From: Liolophura sinensis
Lineage: Eukaryota; Mollusca; Polyplacophora; Chitonida; Chitonidae
NCBI RefSeq assembly: GCF_032854445.1
Contig: NC_088305.1
Span: 20,553,955-20,617,954, forward strand
DNA: 64,000 nucleotides
Reading direction: 5' to 3'
A program made the position numbers and the translations under genes. Under the pieces are notes generated by a model, which saw nothing but the letters and a program-made list of their open reading frames with translations, ran no database searches and was not told where the DNA came from. Shown here in pieces: positions 47,844 to 58,850 of the stretch; the first letter of the stretch is position 1; every line of letters begins with the position of its first letter.

Positions 47844-48834
47844 ATGAACGTCACCAAAGTCACATGGGGCATCAATGACGATGTCCATGAGGCGAATGCT
47901 AACTTTACGAGCAATTCTACCGTCGACCATCGGAACGAGGAACTGGCGAAAGTAGAACTGGCCGTCCTGTCCACTATTTTCGCCTTGGCCGTCACTGTAA
48001 ATTCAATACTCTTGCTTTCTCTGTTGTCGCGCTGGAAAAAGTTATCTCGAATGCAACTGTTTATTGTGCACTTGAGTCTGGCCGACTTGTTCGTGGCGTT
48101 TTGTAACGTTTTACCTCAGTTTTTATGGGATTTGACCTACCGTTTTCAAGGCACGAATGGTTTGTGCAAAGTGGTAAAACTTGTGCAGATATTATCCCTC
48201 TACGCGTCCTCTTACGTCTTGGTTCTGACTGCCATCGATCGGTATTACGCCATCTGTCGGCCGCTCACCAGTCATCTCTGGACACCACGCCGAGTGCACT
48301 CGATGGTGTGTGTCGCATGGATGACGTCACTGGTCTTCAGTTTGCCACAAGTGTTTCTTTTCTCTTACATGGAAATATCTCCAGGACAGGGGATATACGA
48401 TTGCTGGGCCACGTTTGAACCTCCTTGGATGTTACAGGTCTATGTCACGTGGTTCACGACGTCTGTGTTTTTTGTACCGGTCTCTATTCTCGTTGTGACA
48501 TACAGTTTCGTTTGTTTTCACGTCTGGACCCGAGGCCGCATGGTGTCCAGTAAGACAATTGCCGGGTTTCACCCAAGTCCGCGCCCCACTTCCAGGTCTT
48601 CCAGGCTTTCGGGGCAGCACCGGGATTCTAACGGATCTTATCTTTCCAAAAGTCTTTTCCCTTCAAAAGATGGCGGTTCTAAAATTAACATTGTCAACAA
48701 ATCAGGTCTCTCGAAATCCAAGATCAGGACGTTCAAATTGACTTTTACGGTTATCCTGTGTTTTATTGTGTGCTGGTCGCCCTTCTTCGTCTCTCAGATG
48801 TGGTCAGCTTTCGACCCAACGGCACCGTTCACGG
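47844..48834 (+). CDS. vasopressin/oxytocin (conopressin)-type receptor, coding exon 1 (TM1-TM6)
   Basis: The product is a plasma-membrane rhodopsin-family receptor for an oxytocin/vasopressin-related nonapeptide, expected to signal through G proteins. The extracellular N-terminus (residues 1-36) has N-glycosylation sequons at N2, N20 and N24. TM1 is about 37-61; TM2 (72-95) has LSLADL and the family hallmark VLPQFLWDLTYRF at 89-101. C108 and C187 form the expected disulfide. TM3 ends in DRY (132-134). Extracellular loop 2 reads DCWATFEPPW (186-195). The third intracellular loop (226-293) is long and serine-rich. TM6 holds CWSPFFVSQMWSAFDP (310-325), very close to vertebrate V1a receptors. 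The exon ends at ACG-G before GTAAGT (donor 48835), splitting a Gly codon in phase 1. The reading that continues to the in-frame stop near 48860 is intronic. The receptor group is clear; which molluscan paralogue it is cannot be told here. Confidence 0.95.
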
Positions 48835-48861
48835 GTAAGTGGATTCTTTCTACCATATAGT

Positions 48862-48950
48862 GATGGGCCCCGTCGTTTAAGCGAAATTTTATTGATTAGG
48901 GCGTAAAACTCCAATCAAATAAATAAGTAAACAAGTAAACACATAAATAA
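48862..48950 (+). repeat. SINE-A 3' fragment just after the splice donor
   Basis: GATGGGCCCCGTCGTTTAAG, GGGCGTAAAACTCCAATCAA and an AATAAATAAG tail correspond to the SINE-A 3' end. It begins about 27 bases inside the receptor intron. Confidence 0.8.
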
Positions 48951-50174
48951 ATATAGGGTCACTTGCATATAATTACAGTTAAGTCATCAATACCTGTATG
49001 CATACGAACTGTACTGATTCTGGGTTTAAAGAGGTGGTATACTGGAGATTTTGGGCAAAAAATATATATTTGGTAATCAAATTAGCTTATCTGAATTTAC
49101 CAAATATTACTCAAATGATTGCCTATCAGTAAATATCAGACTCCTTCCTGTACTATTTATAGATTTGAAATGATAAAATGTTTGAAAAAGGTTATAATGG
49201 GACACGCTTTATCAATTTTAGGGACTTCATTACCGATTTGGCGAAACGGTAACACGTGTACAGTTGAGACTGATATTTTGTGAAGGGTAATTACTTGATT
49301 TATCAGCAAATATCAGCAAAAATTCGACGAAGTTTTTATTTTTCGCTATAGCCTCTTAAGATGTTCTTGTCACGACATAACTGATATCTTGCAAACGCAG
49401 CGCTAAACCACAATCTTTCATTCATACGCAGTGCAACTTCATACGTGAATACCAATCAGGCTTTACGTAACATTAACGTAACGGGATTGCCCACGTGATC
49501 TGTCGGTGTATTCCACGCAGCGTAGTGGTAAAGCCTATGTGGTACAGTTATAAACAACGCGATCTAACACTGTGTCTTGTGTAACGCAACTGTAAAGATA
49601 GCATTACGAATCGGAAAATAGTCTACCTAAGGCAATTGCATAGTCCACGGAACCCCTCCCCCCCCCACCCCCTTCTCATTTAGGGTATCCGTGATATATA
49701 AAATCTAAGGACTGTGCTTTCTGGACGATATTAACTGAATAAGGTTTGATTTATTAGGTGGAGACCATTAAAAACATGCCTGAAATGCAGATAGTCGGAT
49801 GCTTTCGAATGATTTACTTCTTTTTTATGTACCATTGTCCTCGACAGAATATTTATTTTCAGACATTGATCGAGCTTTGCAATGCGAGTGAGCAATAAAA
49901 ACTAAAACCAACACAAAAAAGCCATTCTCAGTGTGTCGCTGAACACTGTATTATTCGCCCTCACAAGAGTTATAATTGAGCCAATAACATAGTTAAATTT
50001 TTATAAAAAGTCAGGTAAAAGTTTAGAAAAAGCAGAGAAAAGAGAATCTAGAATCGAACAGCCAACTTTTTTGAAAAATTCTGTAGCTGCTGTCTATACC
50101 GCCGTGTCTATTACTCATACAGAGTCTGTGACACTTTGCCTTCGGGATTAGCTCTTCTGTAAACCAATTCATGA

Positions 50175-51652
50175 AAATGAATGAATGGATGATTGGGGCT
50201 TAACACCACATAAACCATGTGAGTGAATGAATGATTGGGGCTTAACACCACATAGACCCATGTGAGTGAGTGAATGAATGATTGGGGCTTAACGTCACAT
50301 ACACCATGTGAGTGAGTGAATGAATGATTGGGCCTTAACACCACATAGACCATGTGAGTGAGTGAATGAATGATTGGGGCTTAACGTCACATACACCATG
50401 TGAGTGAGTGAATGAATGATTGGGGCTTAACACCATATAGACCATGGGAGTGAGTGAATCAATGATTGGAGCTTAACACCACATAGACCCATGTGACTGA
50501 ATGAGTGAATGATTGGGCCTTAGCACCCCAAAGACCATGTGAGTGAGTGAATGAATGATGGGCCTTAACACCACATAGACCATGTGAGTGAGTGAATGAA
50601 TGATTGGGGCTTAACGTCACATACACCATGTGAGTGAGTGAATGAATGATTGGGCCTTAACACCACATAGACCATGTGAGTGAGTGAATGAATGATTGGG
50701 CCTTAACACCACATAGACCATGTGAATGAGTGAATGAATGATTGGGGCTTAACACCACATAGACCCTGTGAGTGAGTGAATGAATGATTTGGCCTTAACA
50801 CCACATAGACCATGTGAATGAATGAATGAATGATTGGGCTTTAATACCACATAGACCATGTGAGTGAGTGAATGAATGATTTGGCCTTAACACCACATAG
50901 ACCCTGTGAGTGAGTGAATGAATGATTGGGACTTAACACCACATAGACCATGTGAATGAGTGAATGAATGATTTGGCCTTAACACCACATAGACCATGTG
51001 AGTGAGTGAATGAATGATTGGGCCTTAACACCACATAGACCATGTGAATGAGTGAATGAATGATTTGGCCTTAACACCACATAGACCATGTGAGTGAGTG
51101 AATGAATGATTGGGCCTTAACACCACATAGACCATGTGAATGAATGAGTGAATGATTGGGCCTTAACACCACATAGACCCTGTGAGTGAGTGAATGAATG
51201 ATTGGGCCTTAACACCCCAAAGACCATGTGAGTGAGTGAATGAATGATTGGGCCTTAACACCACACAGACCATGTGAATGAATGAATGAATGATTGGGCT
51301 TTAACACCACATAGACCCTGTGAGTGAGTGAATGAATGATTGGGACTTAACACCACATAGACCATGTGAGTGAGTGAATGAATGATTGGGACTTAACACC
51401 ACATAGACCATGTGAGTGAGTGAATGAATGATTGGGACTTAACACGATATAGACCATGTGAGTGAATGAATGATTGGGGCTTAACACCACATAGACCATG
51501 TGAGTGAGTGAATGAATGATTGGGGCTTAACACCACATAGACCATGTGAGTGAATGATTGGGGCTTAATACCACATAAAGCATGTGAGTGAATGAATGAA
51601 TGAATGATTGAGGTTTAACGCCACATAGACCTTGTGAATGTGTGGTTGGGGT
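50175..51652. repeat. minisatellite, 46-bp unit, in the receptor intron
   Basis: About 32 copies of GTGAGTGAGTGAATGAATGA plus TTGGGCCTTAACACCACATA and GACCAT. Variants GGGGCTTAACGTCACATAC occur at the start. The unit resembles the reverse complement of the SINE-B 3' end (GTGAGTGAGTGCTTGGGGTT, TAACGTC). Confidence 0.95.
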
Positions 51653-51739
51653 ATAATACAACATTCATCGTGTTAATAAGGCAAACAATACGTGATCAGC
51701 ATATACTAATGATATTTCTTTAAACATTCATTTAAAGCC

Positions 51740-51900
51740 GCGCGCATATTCAAGAATTCACTTCACTTACAAGGCGGCTCTCAAGTTTATAAGTGAAGGA
51801 AACAGGAATGACTGGGGATAAACCACCGACCTGTGGCAAGTTACTGATGAACTTTTCAACTCGTGAATTACAGATATGCACACCATTTGTGTGCAATAAG
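51740..51900 (-). repeat. diverged SINE-like fragment
   Basis: CAAGAATTCACTTCACTTAC, AAGGAAACAGGAATGACTGG, AAACCACCGACCTGTGGCAA and TACTGATGAACTTTTCAAC follow the layout of a SINE related to the one suspected at 39045-39265. Diverged. Confidence 0.45.
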
Positions 51901-52954
51901 TTGGTCTTAAATGGACGTGAGACGGTGCATCGACCTTCAAATTTAGGTCTGTACCTGACACACCTCCTTACTGAAAGCTACAGCCGCATTATAATCTAAT
52001 AAAAATTCTCATTCCTGCTTCAAGTTTTAACCTGTTTTTAAATTCTTTGTCAGTTAAAGAAAAATAGAAATATTTATATCTAAATACAGTCTTACGAATA
52101 GCTTTAAGAAAACTGTTCCGCGTCTTCCAAATAAGTTCTAATTAATTTTAATGCATAAGCTTTTTTGTACTTTTACACGTGTCTAAAATGGCAAAGTTTA
52201 TGTTTGTATGTTGACATACACTATTTATTTGTGTTCTATGAGTCACTGTGTCTGCTATCAAAGTACTGGAATTTTTCAACTTTTTCGCATGTTTACAAGG
52301 TGTTTATTCAAGCATATTCTCTAGGCATTGTTGTGTGTTGACTGATGAAATTATATTGTTTGTGAAACCCTGAAATTGTTCAATCTAGCCAAGGTAGTTT
52401 TGTCTCCTAAATCAAATTTGAAAAAAGGTGCATGAATTATACTGCAAGCTACTCTTTCATATGCGAAAATGTTGAGAAATTAGGGTAAGAGAATAAACTA
52501 GACAACATTCCTCCACCCCAGCAAAAGGTACAAATTCTCTCTCCTCTAAATTACAGAGACAAACTGGCATTACGCTACATAACAGTTCTATTTAGGAGAC
52601 GTTTGTTGGCACTTGCGACCTCTATGCTAAAGTGTTTTTAATATTTACAGCCATCTAGTCCCCTAAAGACAATGCCTCTAATCTCCGTATTTATTCAGTG
52701 AGAAGCTTTCCTCCGTGTGAAAACATTTCATCGCCTCTCGGCGAAGATTACAATGGGCTAAATGGACTTTTGCGTGAAAAAGAGACTCTCGTGAAACTTC
52801 TCTGGAGATCTTGCTTTCATTGCTTCCCGGAGAGACAAGGACATGCCGTCTTTAATGGCTGACATGGAGAGTTCCTGGCGCCTTGGTGACAATAACGGTC
52901 AAAGACGAGCTGGTGGCGGTTTGCGTACACCAACCATTATTTAGTGTACTTACA

Positions 52955-53250
52955 GTAACACAGAGTAAAACCAGCCCAGCGACTACAGTGTGATAACTGG
53001 CAAATGGCTACACGTAACCGGTGAAATACGGCCTCTTGTCAATTTACCTCAGTCAGGGTTTTATTCTAACTGCTCACGCAAATACTTAAATAGTAGCAAG
53101 CAACATTTGTCCTAGCACCATTCCTTAAGCATTTTCAAAAAACACATCGATTTTAGTTGCAATTTATTAGACGTTACTGGTTTGGAATTACTAAAAATGC
53201 TGTGATCACATTTAATATAAAATCACATTAAAACAATGCTAAGGCCTCGG
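52955..53250 (+). repeat. element D copy
   Basis: CAGAGTAAAACCAGCCCAGC, GTGTGATAACTGGCAAATGG, GGTGAAATACGGCCTCTTGT, TTTACCTCAGTCAGGGTTTT and TTGCAATTTATTAGACGTTA. This is the most complete copy in the window. Confidence 0.8.
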
Positions 53251-53729
53251 GGATGCATAATGCCCTGGCAGAATCCTAATTTTCGGACCGCACCACTTGT
53301 CTTCCAACAGCATAGTGTTTTACCCCACACACTTTTGTTTACTCCACCCGTAAACCTGAAGGTCATCATCTAAGTGAAAAAAATCTTTAGCATGGCGTTA
53401 AATAAATAAATAAACACACATACAAACATATATAAATAAATAAACTAATATATCTAAAATAAATTAGTTCAAGACCAAGTCTTAGCACATCTTTGAATAT
53501 TGCTTTTACCTTCAAAATGGTTTCCTTAAATTCTCCGTCTTTTTACCTCATCTTTGTAGTGTTGCCGTAAACAGTGAAACCCTCTACAAGCATGTGAGGA
53601 CACAGTTTTTATTAAACACACCGAGAAAATGACTCAGACCGATCGTGGTACATGGGAAGGACTGCTCATGATACTGACTTTACGTAAAACATTTTACATT
53701 CTCAAACCACTATTTGTTTCCTTATTTAC

Positions 53730-53958
53730 TTGATTCGAGTTCCATGCTGCATCCAAGAAAATTTCACTGCTTTATTGTGGGAGGAAACTCAACATAGCCT
53801 GCGGAAAACCACGGCCATCCGCAGGTTGCTGAAAGATGTTCCCACATGCGATCGGAAACGAAGTCAGTATGCTCAGAGCTTGATTTCGCGGCTACTGCAT
53901 TGGTAAGAGACTCCTGAGTCTTGCTGTTGCGCTAGAACGCCATTTCCGCGGGGGCCTC
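53730..53958 (-). repeat. SINE-A copy, diverged
   Basis: CAAGAAAATTTCACTGCTTT, GGGAGGAAACTCAACATAGC, CACGGCCATCCGCAGGTTGC and GGTAAGAGACTCCTGAGTC. The tail is degraded and the head is recognisable up to GGGGGCCTC. Confidence 0.8.
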
Positions 53959-54041
53959 TAAATAAGGTTAGATTATAGCTATAAGTAGACATTAAACTAG
54001 TACACGTCACAACTATTTCTTCCACAAAGATGAAAATAGAT

Positions 54042-54132
54042 TTAGTTATTTATTTGATTGGTGTTTTACCCCCTCACTCGATAATATTACACTTATATGA
54101 CGACGACCAGCTTTATAGTGGGGAGAAACCAG
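54042..54132 (-). repeat. SINE-A tail fragment
   Basis: TTATTTATTTGATTGGTGTTTTAC, TATGACGACGACCAGC and GGGGAGAAACC; the remainder is absent. Confidence 0.8.
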
Positions 54133-54767
54133 ATGAAAATAAAAGTACAAAAACTAGGTTCCCATTCACTGGCGTCCATTATTATCAGTTTATCGCCAAT
54201 AAAAGCTCACCATAAAGTTCAACTGCATTTAAGTGCATTTTATGCATTTTGCGAAGTTCAAACCAAAAGAAAAAACAATCGTAAACGTCGTTTTGAGTTA
54301 GCCTTTCAGTGGTGTTTCCATTGATGCTGATTAACTTTTTCATTTCTTTCATTTAAATGACTGCGTTAGTATCTTAAAACAATGGCTAGTTACCTAGTAC
54401 TTCAAGGCTCAGGTTCAAATCGACACCAAAAGCCCTGGTACCAGTTTCATCGTTGGCACATGTGGGATATTAGTGCGCTTACCTCAGAGGAAATGCCCAA
54501 ATGAATTGAAACCCAACTCCTTGGAACATCCTCGCTCCGCCGTGCAAAATCCTGTTCTGGTTTTGCTATACCGGTACTAGAAATCCTGAAATCACGTCCA
54601 ATATCTGCCAGTGTAACTGATAACCTACCCAGTAAACAACTACACCGATGTCATTTCGTGTCATGAATGCATGCATAAGTCAAATGCATCGGTTCACCGA
54701 TGAAGGCATGTGATATGCTGGTGTCTGTGGAAACAGTTTAATATCGTGAACTGGCTTCATCATATCC

Positions 54768-54885
54768 ATCAGTGGTTAACTTTGGCCACATATATCACCT
54801 GTCAGTTTTAGACACATACATCAGTGGTCAGCTTAAGTCACATGTATCACCTGTCAGTTTTGGACACATACATCACCGGTCCAAA
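54768..54885. repeat. tandem duplication, about 58 bp, two copies
   Basis: CATCAGTGGTTAACTTTGGC, CACATATATCACCTGTCAGT and TTTAGACACATACATC recur once with few changes. Confidence 0.8.
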
Positions 54886-55073
54886 TATAAGCATTTAATC
54901 TTAATTAGGGTAATATTTATGAATTATTAAAAATATAAATATGATCAAAATCCAGGTTGAGCACATTTGTTAGCTGAAAAGACAAAATTCTAGTGCAAAT
55001 ATATTTATTAAATATGTATTACATCCTCATTTATAACATTATTATACAACGACTATATATACCAAAAGATGGT

Positions 55074-55296
55074 CCTAATGACCCAGGAGACTCTCACCAA
55101 TGCGGACGCTGTGAATTCAAGTCCACCTCATGGCGGATTCCTTTCTGGACGTACGTAAGAAGGTCTTCCAGCAACCTGCGGATGGCCGGGTTTCCTTCTG
55201 GCTCTGTCCGTTTTCCTCCCGCCATAATGCTGATCGCCGTCGTATAAGTGAAATATTTTACGGCGCAATAAAATAAATAAATAAATAAATAAATAA
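55074..55296 (+). repeat. SINE-A adjoining the splice acceptor of exon 2
   Basis: From CTAATGACCCAGGAGACTCT through CCTGCGGATGGCCGGGTTTC to TAAGTGAAATATTTTACGGC and an (AAAT)n tail. The extreme head is missing. The tail ends about 22 bases before the acceptor AG, so any branch point probably lies within SINE sequence. Confidence 0.92.
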
Positions 55297-55318
55297 TCCT
55301 CTGGTCTTCTGTTTGCAG

Positions 55319-55568
55319 GTCCCGCTATGACCATCATGGTGCTATTGGCGAGCCTGAACAGCTGTACTAATCCTATACCTAGCCTTCAGCAAAAACATCA
55401 TGTTCAAACTCAAACACCGTCTGTCTTCAAAAACGAGGACTTACTCGTCACAACAGCCAAGAAAAAGAATGTTGGCACACTGACGAATCGGAATCCGAGT
55501 TCAGTGACATTGGTGACGACGAAACATTGGTGAACGAAAGCTTGATGGCTCCGTGTGAAGAGGCTTAA
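55319..55568 (+). CDS. receptor coding exon 2 (TM7 and C-terminal tail), frame-disrupted
   Basis: After GCAG the exon adds GT to the split G of exon 1 and reads GPAMTIMVLLASLNSCTNP, matching TM7 of vasopressin/oxytocin receptors, where NP is followed by WIY. Here NP (55369-55374) is followed by IPSLQQ in the entry frame, ending at 55531-55533. The next frame gives LYLAFSKNI from 55373, the expected continuation of NPxxY into helix 8, ending at TGA 55481-55483. One base lies between CCT and the TAC of Y where six are expected, so five bases seem to be missing. The third frame then reads an acidic serine-rich tail (ESESEFSDIGDDETL) to TAA at 55566-55568, suggesting a second indel. AAAAA at 55429-55433 is a possible site. 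ATTAAA at 55615 is a possible weak polyadenylation signal. Either assembly errors or a real null allele; not decidable here. Confidence 0.85.
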
Positions 55569-56224
55569 AAAGCAACAAAAGCACTAAAATGAAGTTCACG
55601 CCAGATGGAAAACCATTAAACACTGTACAGGAAAATGGCTCGATTTTTAAAAATTGTTTTAGCTGAGTGCTTTTAAAGGTGCTTCTACGATGGCCCAAAG
55701 GAGCTCTGTGAGTTTGAAAGACGTCATATCCATATTTGTGGGATGCAAATTTTCATTCAATGTTCTTTTCACCATTGCATTCATATCTCGATATATTTGT
55801 TTTGAATGCAAAAGTCTAGGAGTCTCTGAGTGTGTTTAGGGACATGAATCTGATTTGACGTCACCGGAAACAATATAGTCAGGGAAGACAATGTACCAAA
55901 GTATCCAGTGCTGCAAATACTCAAATTTACTCAGGTAAAAAAAAAAATTAAAAAATTTTTTCCGGGCGGTGTTTAATGCTCTTCCATGTGACATTTACTT
56001 TAAGTTTATGCATTCTGTGTCTTTAAAAGTTTGTAGAGTCAGACATAACTCAGTGAAAACCGGTAGCAGTAGTGAATGTCTCTCCATTGTGTTAACCATC
56101 TGGTTAAAAACAGTTAGTCAGTTTAATGAGCGGGAAACAATACATTAATTACACAATAGATCAGTCACAAGGGAAAAAAATGTAGGGTTGTCAATTTGAG
56201 GATGGAAACTTGGCTGATTCCGTC
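55569..56224. other. probable 3' flank of the receptor; no further gene
   Basis: No canonical AATAAA occurs in the first few hundred bases. A short A-rich run is at 55937-55962. Confidence 0.35.
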
Positions 56225-56575
56225 ATTATCAACGCTGAAAACGTTGGAATATTCAATGGTAATCCACTAACAACATACGGGAGACGGTGGTTGTCACTAT
56301 AAGTATGGGAACTTCGCTGGCTCCTTCTTTATCAAACGTTGGAATATTCCAATGATAATCCACTAACAACATACAGGAGACGGTAGTTGTCACTATAAGT
56401 ATGGGAACTTCGCTGGCTCCTTCATTATCAAACGTTTTAATATTCAATGATAATTCACTAACAGACAGAAACCGGTCGTTGTCACTATGAAGATGGAAAC
56501 TTTGCCCATTACTTTCGGATGGAAGCTTCATTATCAAGCCGATAAACGTTGGAATATTCCATGATAACTTGCAGA
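56225..56575. repeat. 95-bp tandem repeat, about 3.5 copies
   Basis: CGTTGGAATATTCAATGGTA, ATCCACTAACAACATACGGG, GTTGTCACTATAAGTATGGG and AACTTCGCTGGCTCCTTC recur at about 95-bp intervals, with a longer last spacing of about 114. Confidence 0.88.
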
Positions 56576-58007
56576 TGACAGACAAATGTCATGTTAACGC
56601 TGCGACAGTGCTGATAACAGGTGAACTGATTCAGTGGTTACTTAGTGATACAATGTTGTCTGATTCAGTTTGAACACTGCGGCCTGGGTCATAATCCACG
56701 GCTTCAGTGTGAAGAAACGTTTGAATTATTACCGAAGTCGAAACAGTTGGTTATTTAGTAGTTGGTTTAATTTTCTGCTTTTTCTGCTGAAAACTACGTT
56801 AACATCATCACATTTATCTCACTAAGTATCCATTGTACGAAGAAGTTGTCAGAAATACTCACCAAACAATTAACAACTGTGTTCAGATACCCTTCTTTCC
56901 TTGACGAAAAAACCAAATAAGAAAATCTTGAAGACCATATGGACAAACAATGTTTCACAGTTTTTCGTCTGTAGTTAGCATCAATCTACCGTTTTCTTCT
57001 CCTTTTAGCACAATTTTTATGCCAGGGAAACAATAGCCAACGGAAATATTGGGCAGAAGCGCTCGGATGTAGTGAATTAACGTAGAGATAAATAATCTTG
57101 TAGTCTATTTCTTTCAGCCAGTCACCCATATTCAGCTCTCTGTAAAAAATCAGTCATTTTTGCTACCAAAACTGCCTTTAGTCAGACACGTAACAACACA
57201 AGCTCTACACACGGATATGTTTGAAGTGCATATTCTTGCAAGGAAAATGAAGTTAGAAAACTTTCTCTAATTCATAATGTTTAAAGTTCATAAACTAGGA
57301 TTCGACGGCAAGAACCCGTTACCTCAAGTGACGTCATAATTATTCAAAAACCAGTGACATGCTGGATATTGGGTGGAGTTTAATGTGCTTTGACAGAGGG
57401 CCACACCAGTTACCTCAACTGCTATCGACTTTACTCTAAACCCTGTTACTGACACTGCCATACTTGTTTACACGTTTTAGAATGATGTAACCTTAATAAA
57501 TTAATTTTATTTTATCTCTTGTAGTATATGATCTCACAGTAGTGTAGGCTGTGTTACTGCGTGGAGTTTGTTTTAACCGTTTGTTGGTGCAGGCCATTAT
57601 AAAATAAATTACTCTCCACGCTCATTGCCTAGCATGCAACTTGCTTTTGAATAATGATGCACTCGAGGCACTTAGTTCTTGGGGTTTAAAATTATGAATT
57701 AGAAAAAGTATTCTGATTGCATTTTCCCTGTAATAATATGGACGTTCAACATGTCGATGTGAAGAACATGGGTTGTTACGTGTCACTGGCTGAAGACAAT
57801 TTAGGTAGCGGATATGACTGATTTTACAGAAAGCTGATTATAGGCTACTGCCTAAATGAAATAGACTATAGCACAGCCATTTTGAGTAACTCTATACCAG
57901 CGATGTATAATCCACTGAGTCCTGAATTTTCTTTTCACCTAATTCTGCTTCAGCCATGGTACTAGGAGCATGTATTTCGCTACTATCCAAGAATTTACAT
58001 GAACAGT
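56576..58007. other. no gene recognised
   Basis: AT-rich unique sequence without supported features. Confidence 0.35.
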
Positions 58008-58140
58008 TAGAATAAAACTCTAACTGAGGTAAATTGACAAAAGGCCATATTTCAGCGGACACGTTACACTGACCATTTGCCAGTTATCACACGATCGTCG
58101 CTGTCCGATTTTGCTGTCTGCGCAGTACGTCTTATATTGT
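58008..58140 (-). repeat. element D copy (partial)
   Basis: AGTTAGAATAAAACTCTAAC, TGAGGTAAATTGACAAAAGG, CCATATTTCAGCGG and GACCATTTGCCAGTTATCAC in reverse orientation. Confidence 0.75.
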
Positions 58141-58143
58141 ATT

Positions 58144-58169
58144 GGGAAGGTGGGGGGAAGGGGAGGGGA
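58144..58169 (+). other. potential G-quadruplex sequence
   Basis: Four G runs of 3, 6, 4 and 4 separated by short spacers fit the usual G3+N1-7 pattern. Confidence 0.5.
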
Positions 58170-58524
58170 GAATGAGACCAGGTTAACGGATGAAAATGGA
58201 ATGCGTTTCTTTCTACCCTGAACTGTTCCATAACGTGTTACCACATAGCTGTCCAGGATTTCCCAAGGTATACACCACGGCAGGGCACTATTATTATATT
58301 AACCGTTACCATGCATGGTATTTTAAAGGTCGCCTTCATGACATTCAGTAATGTCTTATATAGGTTCTCAGACAGAGTCCTCGGAAATGCTGAATATAGC
58401 CCACGCGATGTCCATATATGGTTAGCCGATATTGTCTTACTTTAAAGTCATTATCAAAGGCAGTTTTCAATACCTTTAGGTGGTTCCTAGTTGACCTACT
58501 TAGTCTTGAAGGCGGTCATGAGTT

Positions 58525-58641
58525 ACCCCCGGTCTCTATACGCTTCCTCCCACCATAATGCTTCTCGCCGTCGTATAAGTGAAATATTCTTGAGTACAGT
58601 GTAAAACACCAATCAGGTAAATAAATAAATGAATAAATAAA
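58525..58641 (+). repeat. SINE-A 3' fragment
   Basis: CCTCCCACCATAATGCTTCT, CGCCGTCGTATAAGTGAAAT, TATTCTTGAGTACAGTGTAA and CACCAATCAGGTAAATAAAT. Confidence 0.9.
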
Positions 58642-58721
58642 ATTCTTGAAAGAGTAAAAGTATGATATAATACCTATGTACATGTAGGTAGGTCTTGACG
58701 TACATCCTACTTATTTTGGGG

Positions 58722-58850
58722 GTTCGAGATGGTGATTTATAATGGTTAAATGCGCTTGCCTTACGCTGGCCACTCACGAGATACGAGTTCAAAACCGGCC
58801 TTAGGACAGTGAATTGCCACGGCTAGAACCTATTGAACGGCTTTTGTGCA
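58722..58850 (+). repeat. tRNA-like SINE head preceding a minisatellite
   Basis: GGTGATTTATAATGGTTAAA, TGCGCTTGCC and GAGTTCAAAACCGG suggest A and B boxes of another SINE. The downstream part has expanded into the 70-bp array that follows. Confidence 0.5.

Larger units (their letters stand above)
48835..55318 (+). other. receptor intron, 6484 bp
   Basis: Donor GTAAGT at 48835-48840; acceptor TTCTGTTTGCAG ending at 55318. The join restores GGT (Gly) and continues in frame. Vertebrate vasopressin/oxytocin receptor genes have an intron at the same place, between TM6 and TM7. It contains SINE-A pieces, element D, a 46-bp minisatellite and a poly-C run near 49660-49672. A possible tRNA-like SINE remnant lies near 53255-53425 (ending GGCGTTAAATAAATAAATA). 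Otherwise 48950-50175, 51900-52950 and 53250-53730 show no feature. Confidence 0.9.

Noticed and set aside
48835-48860. Receptor ending with GKWILSTI at the in-frame stop after exon 1
   Set aside because: That would lack TM7; GTAAGT is a consensus donor and exon 2 supplies TM7 in the matching phase.
50175-51652. CRISPR-like array because of regular spacing
   Set aside because: The whole 46-bp unit repeats with no unique spacers, and the context is a eukaryotic intron.
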